Below the pieces are notes generated by a model, which was given only the letters and a program-made list of their open reading frames with translations, was not told the origin of the DNA and ran no database searches. A stretch of 64,000 bases of DNA from Cordylochernes scorpioides. Its lineage: Eukaryota > Arthropoda > Arachnida > Pseudoscorpiones > Chernetidae. The stretch spans positions 61,776,427 to 61,840,426 of the forward strand of contig CP092875.1 in NCBI GenBank assembly GCA_030710605.1, given 5' to 3'. Shown in pieces: positions 36,310 to 48,431 of the stretch (its first letter is position 1; each line of letters begins with the position of its first letter). Position numbers and translations under genes: made by a program.

Positions 36310-37440
36310 CTTAGTAAATAGCCATCTATGGATTGAAATGATCCAAATCCTGAAATGCATACGTAATTATTTTTAATAGATATAATGATTGTTTAAAAAA
36401 AAAAACTTGAAAATATCATAAAAAGGCCTTTTTTAAATTTATAAATGCCATTTCCACCAGTGAATACCATATTATATAGAAGAACCTAGAGAGAGAAATC
36501 TCTGTATGTTGAAGATAAAAATTATAACAAAGACAGAATTATTTAATAAATTTTCTCATATAATTCATTCTTGTTTCTAACATATTTAATTTACCTTAGT
36601 TTGGAAACTATTCTGAGGTTTACATTAAATTTTTTAAACTTTCACCTTTTAATTAATAAGAGAGTGTATTCACATGAATGATTCTCTCTCAAGTTTCAGA
36701 TATTAGTAAAATGTTAAGAAACTATATAACAATCTTATCAAACTGTGAGTTACTAATATATCACATACTCACCTTTATTATTTATATCAATTATATTATA
36801 ACAAAATAATTATTATTGATAATCCTAAATTAGCTTTTAAAATTCTGTCAAACTGAAAATTTCTCAATGTCTTCCTGTTCTCTTATTGAATACTGTGAAA
36901 GTGTTTTGGTCAAGCTAAATGTGGATAGTGGATTGAATAATCTGAATATAACTAAGTAGGCCATGAGGCCATGACTACTCTCAATATGTCTGAATCATTC
37001 GTTATAGAACCTATAATATAAGGTATATTGATAGGATATTGAATTTCTATTGCCATGTTCATAATTAGGAAAGACAAACTTCGGGATGACACAGCAATTT
37101 ATTAAAGGCAATAACAAACTATGGACGATAAACAAAAGATAAAGCAATGAGGGAAATTTACAGAGTAGCAAAAATATATACAGAAAAAAAAAAGATAAAG
37201 AATGATAAAATGATGAAAAAAAAAACTTTGCTACAATATTGTATCAATTGATTTTTCAAGTGGTAATTTACAAGCATGGAAAGGAGTGATGACTAGGCAA
37301 ATATTTATGATGATAAACAACAGAATACTCAAAAATAATTATTCTATGGAAATATTTAAGCCTAGCTTATTTAAATATATCCCTAAATATGGACTAAATT
37401 GAACTCTTCGAATGAAAATAGCAAAATATAACGAGGATTA
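36310..37440. other. AT-rich intergenic DNA, nothing recognised
   Basis: No significant ORF. Several A-runs lie at about 37180-37220. No repeat ends were identified. Confidence 0.5.
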
Positions 37441-37454
37441 AAGAGGAGTGTCTT

Positions 37455-37990
37455 ATAAGAACTTTATCCACAAGCTTTCGGTCGTCCTTCTACAGGCTTT
37501 ACAATGACAAAAAACTCCGCCTTTACCGGTCCCAAGCCCGGATGAAAAAGGAGGAGGAGGAGCAGTAACAAGCTCACTAAAAAACCTGGGTTCAGCTGGC
37601 CCAGCTGATAGTACCCTGTAAGGGCTCCTTATCCAGGGATACAGGATGAGGAGCGTTTGTACTCCATTTTAGGAGCAGCTGCACATGGCGTCTGTTCTTC
37701 ATGTCAGAGGCGGCCATTTCCTTTGTAGCTAAGTCGGCCTGCCACTGAGTAGTGCTTCCAGTCTTAATGACAAAGGCAGACGCATTCTACTTCACCCAGT
37801 CATGATGGTTGTCAAACAGACACCATCAAGGGTCACAACTTGATACCCTGATATGATTGAGTGGAGATAAGAAAGAAGAAGACAATGACAAAAAGAAATA
37901 AATAGAGTACTCATCTCATATTTCTTTCTTTTTGTCATTGTAAAGCCTGTAGAAAGACGCATGCGTAGGAAATATTGTGAATAAAGTACT
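37455..37990. repeat. Two opposed Penelope-like 3' tails flanking a GC-rich segment
   Basis: On the minus strand at 37510-37460, TTGTCATTGTAAAGCC is followed by TGTAGAAGGACGACCGAAAG. On the plus strand at 37928-37965 the same TTGTCATTGTAAAGCC is followed by TGTAGAAAGACGCATGCG. The two tails point away from each other. Between them, 37520-37880 is less AT-rich, contains CAGCTGGCCCAGCTG and GAGGAGGAGGAG, and has no open frame. Probably a head-to-head Penelope pair or an element flanked by inverted terminal sequences. Confidence 0.5.
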
Positions 37991-38599
37991 TATAAGATAA
38001 ACCTCTTCAATCGTTGTTATATTTTTCTATTCCTAAATATGTTGTCTGTACAAGCATTGAATGACAACTTGTGTTACTTATGAAACTTTGATTATCCAAG
38101 CCTGTGTAGTGGATGAAGGAGAATTAGAGAGAAGGGAATTATATTCCAGGTGTGTGGTGAGTGAATCGATACATCAATGTGTCACCCTATTGGTCGAAGT
38201 CCCAGTACACTTGACCAACTTATTGGACCTTCTTTCCCGGCCGAAAATATTAATTTGGAATCTTTCCCAATACACAATAAATGGACCAGCATTATTCAAT
38301 TGATATTCAATGCAGTTTGTTGGTGATTTATTTGATAATTACCATTTTTAATTATTTTATTCAATGTTCTTTGAGAGAAAGTCATATGTAGATTGGTAGA
38401 AAGCCCTCTATACCCTTCCCTATACATATATGCAATATGATATAGTTATATTGAAATATTTGTATAGTAATATGTATTATAAACTCATAGATAATACTTA
38501 TGGAAATTGTGCCTTTTAGAATATATATCAGGATTCAGACAATAACTCTGAAAGATATTTGATACACAGTGACCTTTTTTTCATTGAAGACACGCGAGA

Positions 38600-38872
38600 A
38601 AACCAAGTTTTAAAATATTTACCTTTATTGTTGTAGTTGTTGTAAATGACGAATCAAAGCACTCCACATTTTCACTACAGACACAGCTGACGATACTTTA
38701 ACCACACGTGTGAACTTGTATTATGACGCTTTCTTGTTTTTCCAACGCCAAGAACGTTCGAGAAAGACAAAGACAGAGACAAGCATGCGCCGATTCAATG
38801 CGCCTAATTCTCTAGCGCTGCGCGCGCAGCACTCTCGTTCGATGACTCATCGTAACGTTACCGGGCGTTACA
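38600..38872 (-). mobile_element. Possible solo LTR, reverse strand
   Basis: On the minus strand it starts TGTAACGCCCGGTAACG at 38872, a common style of Ty3/gypsy LTR start, is locally GC-rich (GCTGCGCGCGCAGC palindrome) and has CAATAAAGG near 38625 as a polyadenylation signal. The 3' border and target-site duplication could not be fixed. Confidence 0.35.
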
Positions 38873-38879
38873 CTTTTTC

Positions 38880-40440
38880 ATAAGTGACTCCCAGCCGCAA
38901 CCTAATTTAAGACGTTGTCACGTCAAAATGCCGATGTCTCTTTAAAAAAAAACAGATAACCGTCGAAATAAATATATGAAACTTCCATAAGGTTTGTTAA
39001 TGAGTGTATATTCAACATCTTATATAACCTCTAAAATATTTCTAGTTAGTATTTGGTTAAAAATAGAGATAAAGGCTTTATAATCAACTTGTGTGTAATT
39101 ATTAATTTTCTTGTGATCAAACACTTGCATTTTTTCATTTAAAAATAATTATTTACACATACTCAAAATTTATTTTTAAATTTGTTCATTCATATTTAAA
39201 AAAAACAAACTGATTGTAAATTCTAGATATAGATATAATGACGAAATAACTTTGTAGAATTTTAAAGTATCCGGAGATAAAATTTCTGCAGGTTTTTTTT
39301 TTAGTATTTCATCAATTTATTTCCTTCAACAAAACAACATAGATGATGAATTGTCGGGTGTCCTCAAATTGTAAAATATATAGAGTCTACAAATAAACAT
39401 TTTTTTTAAGATTTGAAGTATATCTCTCTAATTAGGTTGGTACGAAATCGAAGACGCCTATGCCTTATTAAGGATATGACCAGTGAACATGTATATTCAA
39501 AAGCTGGCGATGTGTCTATGGCGTTGTCATAAGTACATACTGTGTAGAGAATGCATTGGATTCTTATAATGAATATATGCGCTGTTTTAAAACGTTTATT
39601 AAGAGTGATAAGTGTCTAATTTGCTCATATCCTCATATATATATATAGATAGATTGTAATCGAATATATTCATTATTTAATATATTAAATTTTAACATTA
39701 TTTTTAACCAAAACCTTTTTATCGTTATTTCTCATTTATTTTATAAGAATACGCCTTAAATGTTTTGGCTGCTTTCTCCGTTCCAGAAACTTGAGTCGTC
39801 TATATATATATATTTATAAGTCTTTAATAATTTTGATCACATAAATTTTCTTTTATAATTTACGCTTATATTTCATTATTTTTCGAGGTAAATATTTGGT
39901 GATGATGCTGAGTAGATTAGGGAAGGCATATTAATTACCGCTGGAAAATCCTAAGGCCATGGACTTTAATTTGCCGCGACTGACTTCACGAAGAATCCAG
40001 CATTCGTGCCAAAGCCGTGGACTCTATCCTAAAGGACAACGCTTCATATAGACTGAACGACGATAAAGCCTCTCTTCCCCACTTTATAGAAAGACCATAA
40101 AAGATTTTAGGAATTTCTCTTCAAAACTCTAAAGGAATCCTTGAACGAAACACGCACGTTTCACTTCGGTAGCTATATTTACAAGCTGTGGGTCACTTAG
40201 GGAAGTACCTATGCAATATAGAGAGAATATCTATGATAAATTAAGATAATCCATATCAATAGTTTGCTTCTCAGCTATTTCCTCGTATTTTATGTAAATA
40301 ATATTTAATGGTTCTGTTTGAAATGATTTGCCTTTTGACACTATATTTTCTAAGTGACAATATCAAGGTTTTTATATTTATCATTATTCCAATTATACCA
40401 TTTTAAAGCTTCTTAACAACAAAGATTTCAGAAAAACATA
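38880..40440. other. Gene-free AT-rich DNA before MLE-2
   Basis: 39900-40200 is less AT-rich and might be decayed element sequence, but no frame or motif is convincing. The rest is simple AT-rich sequence. Confidence 0.4.
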
Positions 40441-40444
40441 TATA

Positions 40445-40850
40445 CAGGGTGATCCAAAAGTCCCGCACAACTTTAAAAATTAATAACTCCGCGAATATTT
40501 GCGCTAGAGCAATGCGGTAAACACCATTGTGTTCAGAATGCAATGGGATTTTTTATGGCAAATATTGAAAATTTCGAAATTGATTTTAGTTACAATTTCA
40601 TTCCCTAGATGGCGCTGTACCAGAATCAGAAATTCAGCGGCCAAATTGTTTGATTAATTGAAAAATATAACTGATCGACACGTATTTTTCCTTTTTGTAT
40701 ACCAGGAAAGAATCCTAATAATATCAAATCGTTAATTAATAAAGCACCATTTCGCCAAAAGTTAGAAGAAATGGTTAACGATTTTTAAATACAATCTGAG
40801 ATATGTAAAATAGGTATATGCAAATTAAAACATGTAGCAAAAAATATTTA
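40445..40850. repeat. Left terminal inverted repeat of MLE-2
   Basis: The tip is CAGGGTGATCCAAAAGTCCC, followed by GCGAATATTTGCGC, a short palindrome. The inner limit at about 40850 is set by where MLE-1's two ends stop matching. Confidence 0.8.
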
Positions 40851-41597
40851 TATTTTTGATAGAGTTTTGTCAAATATATTGAATGTTTGAAAAACATAGC
40901 TGAATTCAATACACGATTTTTTGAAATGTTAATATAGTACCAAAAATTATGATGGTACTACTAATAGGATTTCTTGCTATAAGGAATGTGTAATTTCTTG
41001 AATAATTGGCGACACTCGACTATTTAACTGGAAATTTGTCATGATCCAACAAATGAAATATAGATGGGAGTGACAAAATACATTTGTCGTACTTTATTCC
41101 AAATATCCTATGGGCTTGTCAAATGTTATCATTGTTTATTATACTGTACACGATTTTTAAAAATGTATCCCCTCAAATAAATATAATTTTTAAATCAACC
41201 TTTTGCGTTGAAAAACGTGGTAGTAAAATCATTTAGTATTTTTTTTTTTTGCCCAAAATTTCTAAAGGTGGGGGGTTACAGAGAATATTCCTTATGCTAT
41301 TTCTTTTAATGAGCGAAAAGCGATAAATTAAACATAAGGGGTAAAATTGTGTGTACAGTGTTATTCGAGAAGTTATAACACTTTGGTCTGCACGACATAA
41401 TATAAGATGTAAGAAAATGACAAACAAACAAAAATTACTGTTCACAAATAAAAAAGAGACAAGATATGAGGACAGAATTTATTTACCCATAACCCAACAC
41501 AAAGAGTTTCAAAATATTGGTAGATAATATAATACATGGCAGCTTATATAACACATGAGGTAACTTGTCTCTTGGCGGCCTTGTCTCTTGTATTAGA

Positions 41598-42704
41598 TCA
41601 CAATCCTTGCTCAATGTGGCGCCCTTCATTCTCAAACACCGCCTGCAGACGATAGATGACAGATTGGACAGCATTAAATAACATATCTGTTGAAATTGAT
41701 GAAACGTGCCGTCTGATAGAAGCCTTCAACATGACCAACGTGGTAGGCCGGCATCGATAAACACGCGACTTAATGTACCCCCATAGCCAAAAATCGCAAG
41801 GCGTCAAGTCTGGTGATCTTGAAGGCCACTGGTGTATAAAGTGGCGACTTATCACACGATCTTCACCGAACGTATCCTTCAGCAATTGTTTGGCACCGCG
41901 GGAGATATGAGGAGGTCCTCCATCTTGCATGAATGTTATTTCGCTCAGTGCTTGTCTGTCCTGCAATATGGGGATAACCTTTTCTCTCAAAAGTTGAACA
42001 TAACGTTCACCAGTTACAGAAACGGTTTTAAAAGTTCTTCCATTTATTTCTTCAAAGAAAAATGGCCCAATAATAAAAGAAGAAGTGAACCCACACCAAA
42101 CTGTAACTCTGGGCTGATGAAGTGGCATTTCTGTAAAAATCCTAGGGTTTTCTGTTGCCCAAATGCGGCTGTTTTGAGTGTTGACCTCTCCATTTAGAGA
42201 AAAGTGAGCTTCATCTGTCCACAGAACATTCGACAGCCAGTTTTCATCAATATCAATTTGCCGGGAAACCCATGCAGCAAATTCTTGACGCTTCTCAAAA
42301 TCGCCGACTTTTAGCTCGTGAAATCTTTGAATTTTGTACGGGTATTTTTTAAGAAAAATTCTTAGAGCTCTCCAAACTGTTCCATACGAAATCCCCGTTT
42401 GTCGAGAAACTTGTCGAGCACTTACTTCTCCATACGCGGATAACGTTTCAATAGCTTCAACATTCTGCGAAACCGTAACAGCCACTGACTTGCGTGTCGA
42501 TGGTCTTCCACTCCGAGGTTTTGCTTCCAGAGGTCCAGTCTTCTCAAAATTTTTTATCATTCTCCTTAGAGAGTAGCAACTCATGGGTCCTTTACCTCTT
42601 CGAATACCTTTAAAGTTACGAAACGCTCGTAAAGCTTCAGTGGAAGATTCTGAATTGCAATAATAAAATTTCACCAAGAGTACTTTATCCTGTAGTGACG
42701 GCAT
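41598..42704 (-). CDS. Tc1/mariner-type transposase, uninterrupted
   Basis: Cut-and-paste transposase acting in the nucleus on the inverted repeats of its own family. I choose the start at 42704 (MPSLQDKVLLVKFYY), giving 368 residues, a usual mariner length; the frame extends 50 codons further upstream but that part matches only untranslated sequence of the other copies. N-terminal helix-turn-helix regions cover about residues 1-120, including GRPST. The catalytic triad is WTDEAHFS, QDGGPPH and SPDLTPCDFW. I count 96 residues between the first two aspartates and 42 between the last two, wider than the 34 of classical mariner. All three acidic residues are present, so it may be functional. Promoter side is 42705-42770. 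Confidence 0.88.
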   Translation of the reverse strand: MPSLQDKVLLVKFYYCNSESSTEALRAFRNFKGIRRGKGPMSCYSLRRMIKNFEKTGPLEAKPRSGRPSTRKSVAVTVSQNVEAIETLSAYGEVSARQVSRQTGISYGTVWRALRIFLKKYPYKIQRFHELKVGDFEKRQEFAAWVSRQIDIDENWLSNVLWTDEAHFSLNGEVNTQNSRIWATENPRIFTEMPLHQPRVTVWCGFTSSFIIGPFFFEEINGRTFKTVSVTGERYVQLLREKVIPILQDRQALSEITFMQDGGPPHISRGAKQLLKDTFGEDRVISRHFIHQWPSRSPDLTPCDFWLWGYIKSRVYRCRPTTLVMLKASIRRHVSSISTDMLFNAVQSVIYRLQAVFENEGRHIEQGL

Positions 42705-43369
42705 CCCAGAGTAAAATAAATGATCAGGGATAGTTGAATTTTTCAAATGAATTAAAATAAACATAATCGATATATGGCTTCTGATGCCAACTGTGCGGAC
42801 GTGTTTGGCATCGCTTGTCTCGTACCGCGAATGGGATTTAACTCTGCATATCACAATATAGTATTAAAAGTAACTCCTAAAGTTTACCAAATTTTAAGAA
42901 AAATGGGTAATGAGATATACACCGATTTTGAGCGATGTTCTACACAAGAAGAATATTTGTAAGACAATGCCAAAATTGTTTTGAATTTAATACGAACCAT
43001 AAAACAAAAGACTGCCAAAACATTAAAATATGTAAAATATGCGGTGTACAGGGTAGCCACAACTGTACTGAAGCGCCAAATTGTCACAATTGCTCTAAGC
43101 ACCCTAAATTTAAAAACTTTTCTACAAACCATAAATCAAATTCAAGTGAATGCCCGATTTACAAATCACAAATAGACAAAATTATCCAAAGGACACAATA
43201 TTCTCAAATATACGAGGGAAATGATGTAGCAAATACAATTTAAAGCTTAATCATAAATATATTAATATCCTATATGATTGAAAATGTGAGATCTATTCAA
43301 CAAAATGTAAGAAAAAGTTTTACTGCAATAAGTAAACTACAGGCCAACACTAGAGATGACCCACCTGAC

Positions 43370-43460
43370 AAGGACGAGTGGGTAACACACTCGTTTCCAG
43401 ACAGTCATGAACCGGGATCGAATCCCGCGTTAACATTTTGTTTGATATGTGAATATCCTT
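43370..43460 (+). mobile_element. 91-bp tRNA-like insertion in LINE D endonuclease
   Basis: It lies between two copies of CACCTGAC (43362-43369 and 43461-43468). It contains GAGTGGGTAACACACTCG and a B-box/T-arm sequence, CGGGATCGAATCCCG. Size and boxes fit a tRNA pseudogene or short SINE. Insert plus one duplicate is 99 bases, exactly 33 codons, so the endonuclease frame stays open across it. Confidence 0.65.
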
Positions 43461-44743
43461 CACCTGACATTCTTTTGATTCAAGAACCATATGTTTTACA
43501 TGAAAATGTTATTTATGATATGGACTCTCAAATTATATGTTCGAATAAAACTGGGGAAAAATATACGGCAACTATAATTTTAAATAAAAATATAAAGTTC
43601 AGCAAAGAGGAAAAATTCACAAATTCTTTTGTACAACAATATCTATTTCTACAGTTAAAGCAAAATTAATTATTTCTAATTTCTACATTCATCCGAATAC
43701 ATTTAACCCTGTTCATCAAACATTCATTAGAGATCTGCTCAAAACGTATATAAATCAACCTGTAATCCTTTGCGGTGATTTTAATTCAAGACATACTATA
43801 TGGTTTGTTATAAACTCTAATGGATATAGATTACAACCTATTATAGACGAATGTAACCTCTTTATACATAACCTGAAAAAACACCCACCTGCCGCGGAGA
43901 GTAAGTATAATTGATCTCACAATCTCGAATAAACACTCACTAAGTTTAATAAACAACTGGCATACCTCTGATTTGACTAATATTTCCGACCATGTTGCTG
44001 TTAAATTTGATATCAGGTTAAAGAATGGTCATTTATTCAATAATCAAATTTCCACTTTGAAAAAAATGCGAATTGGGCAAATTTTTCTAATAACATATCA
44101 TTACAAGATACAAAAAACTGGGAATTGATATAAGCAGAGTGAAAGATGAGGAAGACATTGATGGGATAGTGAACGCACTCATGAATTTATTGAGAGAAGC
44201 AGCATATGAATCTTCAAAGGTTAAATCCCCCATTAATAAACATGTTTCCAGAATTGACTGGTGGACTAATGAACAGGAAATAATAAAAAATCATTTTCAC
44301 TATATTAGAAACTAGTATTATCGTCATAAAACAATCAGTTACAATACATTTAAGTTGGTAAGAAACAAATACACTAATGCAATAAGAAAAGCTAAAAGAA
44401 CTAACTGGCGAAACGTTATTGAAGAAAATTACACAGATAATCCATTTGGTAATGCTTATAAGTTCTTCAATAAATTAAGATCCTCAAATGTAAAGAATGG
44501 AATTCCCATAATTGACAATTCACCAGAATATCTAAAAGAGCAAACAATGACCATATTAATGGACGATTTAATTCCTGAAGACGATCCTAATTTGGACAAT
44601 TTTCAACAACAAATAATTAGAAATTTTAAGCCACGAATGAATAATCCAAGCATAATTATTATCGAAGTAGAAGAACTAATGAATATCATTTCTAATTCTG
44701 ATGTTTAAAAAGCTCCAGGTTTAGACAACATAAGTAACAATAT

Positions 44744-44991
44744 TGTAGCGTAGAAATCAAGCCTTGAAATATCCTAAGATATAAAATAATTTATTGATGA
44801 CGTCACAAGGACGAGTCGACAATTATTAACACGTCAGCAAAACTATCTACAGCTAGGGATTCTTAAGCAAGCAAGCAAAGAAATATTTTAAAGATGATTT
44901 CACAAATACAGAGTAATATATTTTTTTATAATCTGTTGAGTATTTTCATTGAATTATATTAAATTAAATAATAAAATATTTCTTCGCCACA
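44744..44991. mobile_element. 248-bp insertion: solo LTR or small inverted-repeat element
   Basis: It starts TGTAGCGTAGAAAT and ends ATTTCTTCGCCACA; the ends match as inverted repeats at 12 of 14 bases. It is flanked by ATAT on both sides, and removal with one ATAT restores the LINE D frame (N-N-M-I-K-C). TG...CA ends, a 4-bp duplication and AATAAAA near the 3' end also fit a Ty3/gypsy solo LTR. Confidence 0.7.
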
Positions 44992-45707
44992 ATATGATCA
45001 AATGTGCTTACCCAAAAATTAAGCATATGTTATGCAAACTATTTAATAAATGTATTCAAAAAGGGGTATTATCCGGAGAAATGGAAAATAGCAGCTCTAA
45101 AGATAATTCCTAAACCACATAAATCTAATTTAGAATCAACAAAAAGTTATCGACCTATCTCATTGATTTCAAATCTTTCAAAAATTTTCGAAAAAATTTT
45201 GAAAAATCGAATTTATGAATTTTATGAAAGTAATAATCTTTTGAGCTCCAGACAACATGGATTTGTCAAATCAAAATCAACGACAACGTGCTTGAATAAA
45301 ATATTTACGATCGAGGATCAACAGCGATACGACTTGGATATTCCAGATATAATTGAAAATTTGATTAAATATAAAATTACACTATTGAAGAAAAATACTA
45401 ACCAAACATTTCAAAGTTTCTTTCCCGCTAATATTCCGAATTATTTTCGGGCAAATTTCCACAACTCTCAATTTATTACAAATCACGGAAATTTTAGAAG
45501 CTTTTTAAAATTCATCAAAGCAGTGCAGGATTCAAGATGCTTCTGTGGATGTGAGGAACAAATTTCTATTCATCTGCTGCTAAATTGCCCCGTCTTCCAA
45601 GAGTATAGAGAGAGAAATAAGGATAACCCAGGCCCCTGGAGCGCAAGAAACGCCAACTGCCCGGGCTGTCCAGCTAACTTGTAGAAACCAGTTACTCTAG
45701 ATTATAT

Positions 45708-48431
45708 TTATATAGAGCCAATTGCAGAGCCGAACCAGCTGGTCAGGAAGTTCCATGCCTGCAGAGAACCCGGGAGTCCAGCCAACGAGACTGGGTCGAA
45801 GGAGGTCTTCCCAAGCAGCAGATCTGTCTTCATTCTGTGTTGCATGAAAGCAGGGCATTTGAATAGAAGGTGGTCCACAGTCTGTTGTTCCTCCATACAA
45901 TGTGGGCAAGATGGGTCTTCCCCAGGACGCCAGAGAACCAAGTCTGCCCGAACATGGCCATGTCCTGTAAGTAAGGTGGTGGTGACTTCTCCAGGACAGA
46001 CCTTAGGGAGGAATTGGAGCAGCCGGTCTGGAGTATGGGCTATTCTCCTCAGGTGTCTGTTGTAGTGGTCCTGGCAATAAACCTCCGTCCATGCGTCTAG
46101 GGCTGCCGCGCGTGAGTGGTTACGGGCCAGGCTTCTAGGCAGAATGGAAAATGATGGCTCTAAGATCAAAACGGCCGCGTTCTTAGCAGCTCTGTCTGCT
46201 CTTTCCTTTCCGTCGATGCCGCAGTGTCCCAGCACCCAACACAGATTTACGTTTTGGTTGGTGTTCAGTGCGAGAATAATCTTAGCTACTAATGTCGATC
46301 GAACTGGACCTGACGTACATATGGCTGACAGAGCTGATCTGCAGTCCGACGCGATAGTGATCGCATTTCTTGAATAACCTTCCTTCACCAGACGGACCGC
46401 CCAGCGGATTGCCAGAAGTTCAGCCTGGAAGGCTGTGCAGTCGGGATGGAGCCGTAAGAGAACGGGCTGCTGATCTTCTGATGAGGGAACAATTGCAGCG
46501 CCCACCCCAGCCTCATTTTTTGATCCGTCTGTGAATATTATAGGTGTTGTTATCTCCTCGATGTTTAGACTGAAAGACAATTGACGTCTATCTGGAGGGT
46601 ATGGCAAAGAAGCAAGGCCTGGTCTAGATTCAAAATTTCCTTCATTGATTTCCTTCAGGAACGCCGTACGAGACCTAACAATAATATCGAAAGGAGGGCT
46701 GCCGGTGATGGAGATGGCGGAGACTGTAGGTGTGTAAGGACCTCCTCTCAGTACACGTTTCGCAAAATTCCAGTGAAGGCTCCTAAGTTGCCTAATGCCT
46801 TCGCTGGAGAGAGCACGACCTCCCCATGCTGACGCTCGGTCCAGCTGAAAGGAATATTCCAAATTTACCCTGTATGGTGTGGGTGAGTCGTGGGATTATT
46901 GATCTGCATCTACGTGTGATCTTGCGTAGGTGGGCGACAAATCCGCGGGTCTGGTAAAACTCCACTCCTAAGATTGTGACGGTCTTCTTGATGTTTAAAG
47001 GTTGACCAAGGACTCTAAGCCCTGTCTCGGAGTTGGGGTGGACATTACGCCATTGGAACAGGCAAGCTTGAGTCTTAATGGGGTTTATATTAAGACCATT
47101 TATCGTGCACCAAGATGTCAACCTCTCCAAGAAGGTGTTAGTGGCAGAGACCGGCAGGCGACTACGAACCTGAGTCATAAGGGTGAAGTCGTCCGCGTAA
47201 GCTATTAATCGGCTATCTATGATGGAGGGAAGGGTGAAGATGGTCCGAGCAACTATGTTCCACAGGAAAGGACTTAGCGCTGAACCCTGGGGAGTGCCGA
47301 GTTGGGAGGACGTACATTCTGTTGCTGTCCAAGCTGAGTAAGAAACCGTCCAGTCTTCCAAAAAGCTTTTTACTAAACAGGTAATAGACTCTGAACAATT
47401 TAGACGTTCAAGATTTTGTATGATTGCCTGCCTCCAAACAGTGTCGAAGGCCTTACTGATGTCCGAGCTGATGACAAGAGTTTTCCTCCAGTGAGCTTGT
47501 CTTTCTTCAATTAATTGAGTGATACTCGCCAGTGCATCTTCCGCTGAACGACCATTTACGGTACCCAATACGGTTTTGTATTGATCTTCAAAGAACCATC
47601 CATGACGATCCGCGAGCCTCTGAAGTCGGGCCAGGATACATCTCTCAAATACTTTGGCCATAGTGTTCAATAAAGTAATAGGTCTGTATTTCTCCAGCTG
47701 AATGGTGGCTGAATTGGAGGATTTAGGCAGAAGTATGAGGCGGCCTTCTTTCCATTGACGGGGGAAGTGGCCCATACGAAGGCATTTGGTGAACAATTCG
47801 GCCAGCAGGAATTGCAAGGAAGGGCCGCCCAGGTCTAGGCATTTTGAACCAAGACCGTCAGGGCCCGGGGCTTTCCTTTTTCCACAGCGATGAATGGCTC
47901 GCAAAACTTCCCAGGGTTTGAATTCAGGTTCGTCTGAGTGAGCAGAAATTGCATTCCTTTGCGGGTGAGGTCTGGTGTCATGTAGGAAAAAGTGATTTTA
48001 ACAGGGTCTGGCAAGTCTCATGAGGATTGTAAAGAGAGCCGTTATCATGTTTGAGAAGTGGCGGACCTCGGGGGGAGCCGCGGCCCCGGGCGATAAATCG
48101 ATGTATGTCACTCCAGTATGCGGATGACACCTCCTTGCAGAGATTAAACCAGGATTTACTTTTAGCTTTCCGTATAGCCGCCTTCAGTCGATTATGGCAC
48201 GCTCGGTATAAACCGCGGAAGAAATTCCTAATAGAACACCGGACTTTCTGACTATAACGGCGGAGGGAGATAACCAACCTTCTGATCCGACTCAGTTCGG
48301 GGGTCCACCACGGCTTTGACGGTCTTGTAGTATTGGAGCGTCTCCCCATGGAAGAGTCACAAGCTGATTGCAGGATGGAAGTCAGAAGGAGGACCACCCT
48401 GTCAATATCTTCTGGGCTAGAGGCCTCGTTT
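45708..48431 (-). pseudogene. LINE E ORF2, reverse transcriptase, RNase H and zinc-finger part
   Basis: Continuation of LINE E beyond the LINE F insertion. RT: GKRKAPGPDGLGSKC, KYRPITLLNTMAKVFER, ISSDISKAFDTVWRQ, LGTPQGSALSPFLWNI and AYADDFTLM, with a complete YADD. RNase H: IIFTDGSKNEAG, FQAELLAIRWAV, ASDCRSALSAI and GIDGKERADRAAK. C-terminal CPHCMEEQQTVDHLLFKC. Stop at 45708-45710 after GSAIGSI. Frameshifts occur near 46830 and 47910-47980; the rest is open, so this is the best-preserved LINE here. R1/I-type by ORF1, RNase H and overall order. Confidence 0.88.

Larger units (their letters stand above)
42784..45684 (+). pseudogene. LINE D: non-LTR retrotransposon, ORF1 end to ORF2 C-terminus, internally deleted
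   Basis: The ORF1 C-terminus has cysteine clusters (CQNCFEFNTNHKTKDC, CKICGVQGSHNC, CHNCSKHP) at about 42960-43175. The endonuclease begins at about 43274 (SIQQNVRKS), with ILLIQEPYV, CGDFNSRHTIW at about 43770 and ISDHVAVKF. RT fingers are at 45050-45300 (GYYPEKWKIAALKIIP, SYRPISLISNLSKIFEK, RQHGFVKSKSTTT). The palm and thumb are deleted: the frame jumps to a C-terminal cysteine-histidine tail, CFCGCEEQISIHLLLNC. Interrupted by a 91-bp tRNA-like insert and a 248-bp TG...CA insert. R1/I-type by content. Confidence 0.8.

Noticed and set aside
42705-42854. 50-codon N-terminal extension of the transposase frame
   Set aside because: The other copies show only untranslated sequence here, and the family-like protein starts at MPSLQ.
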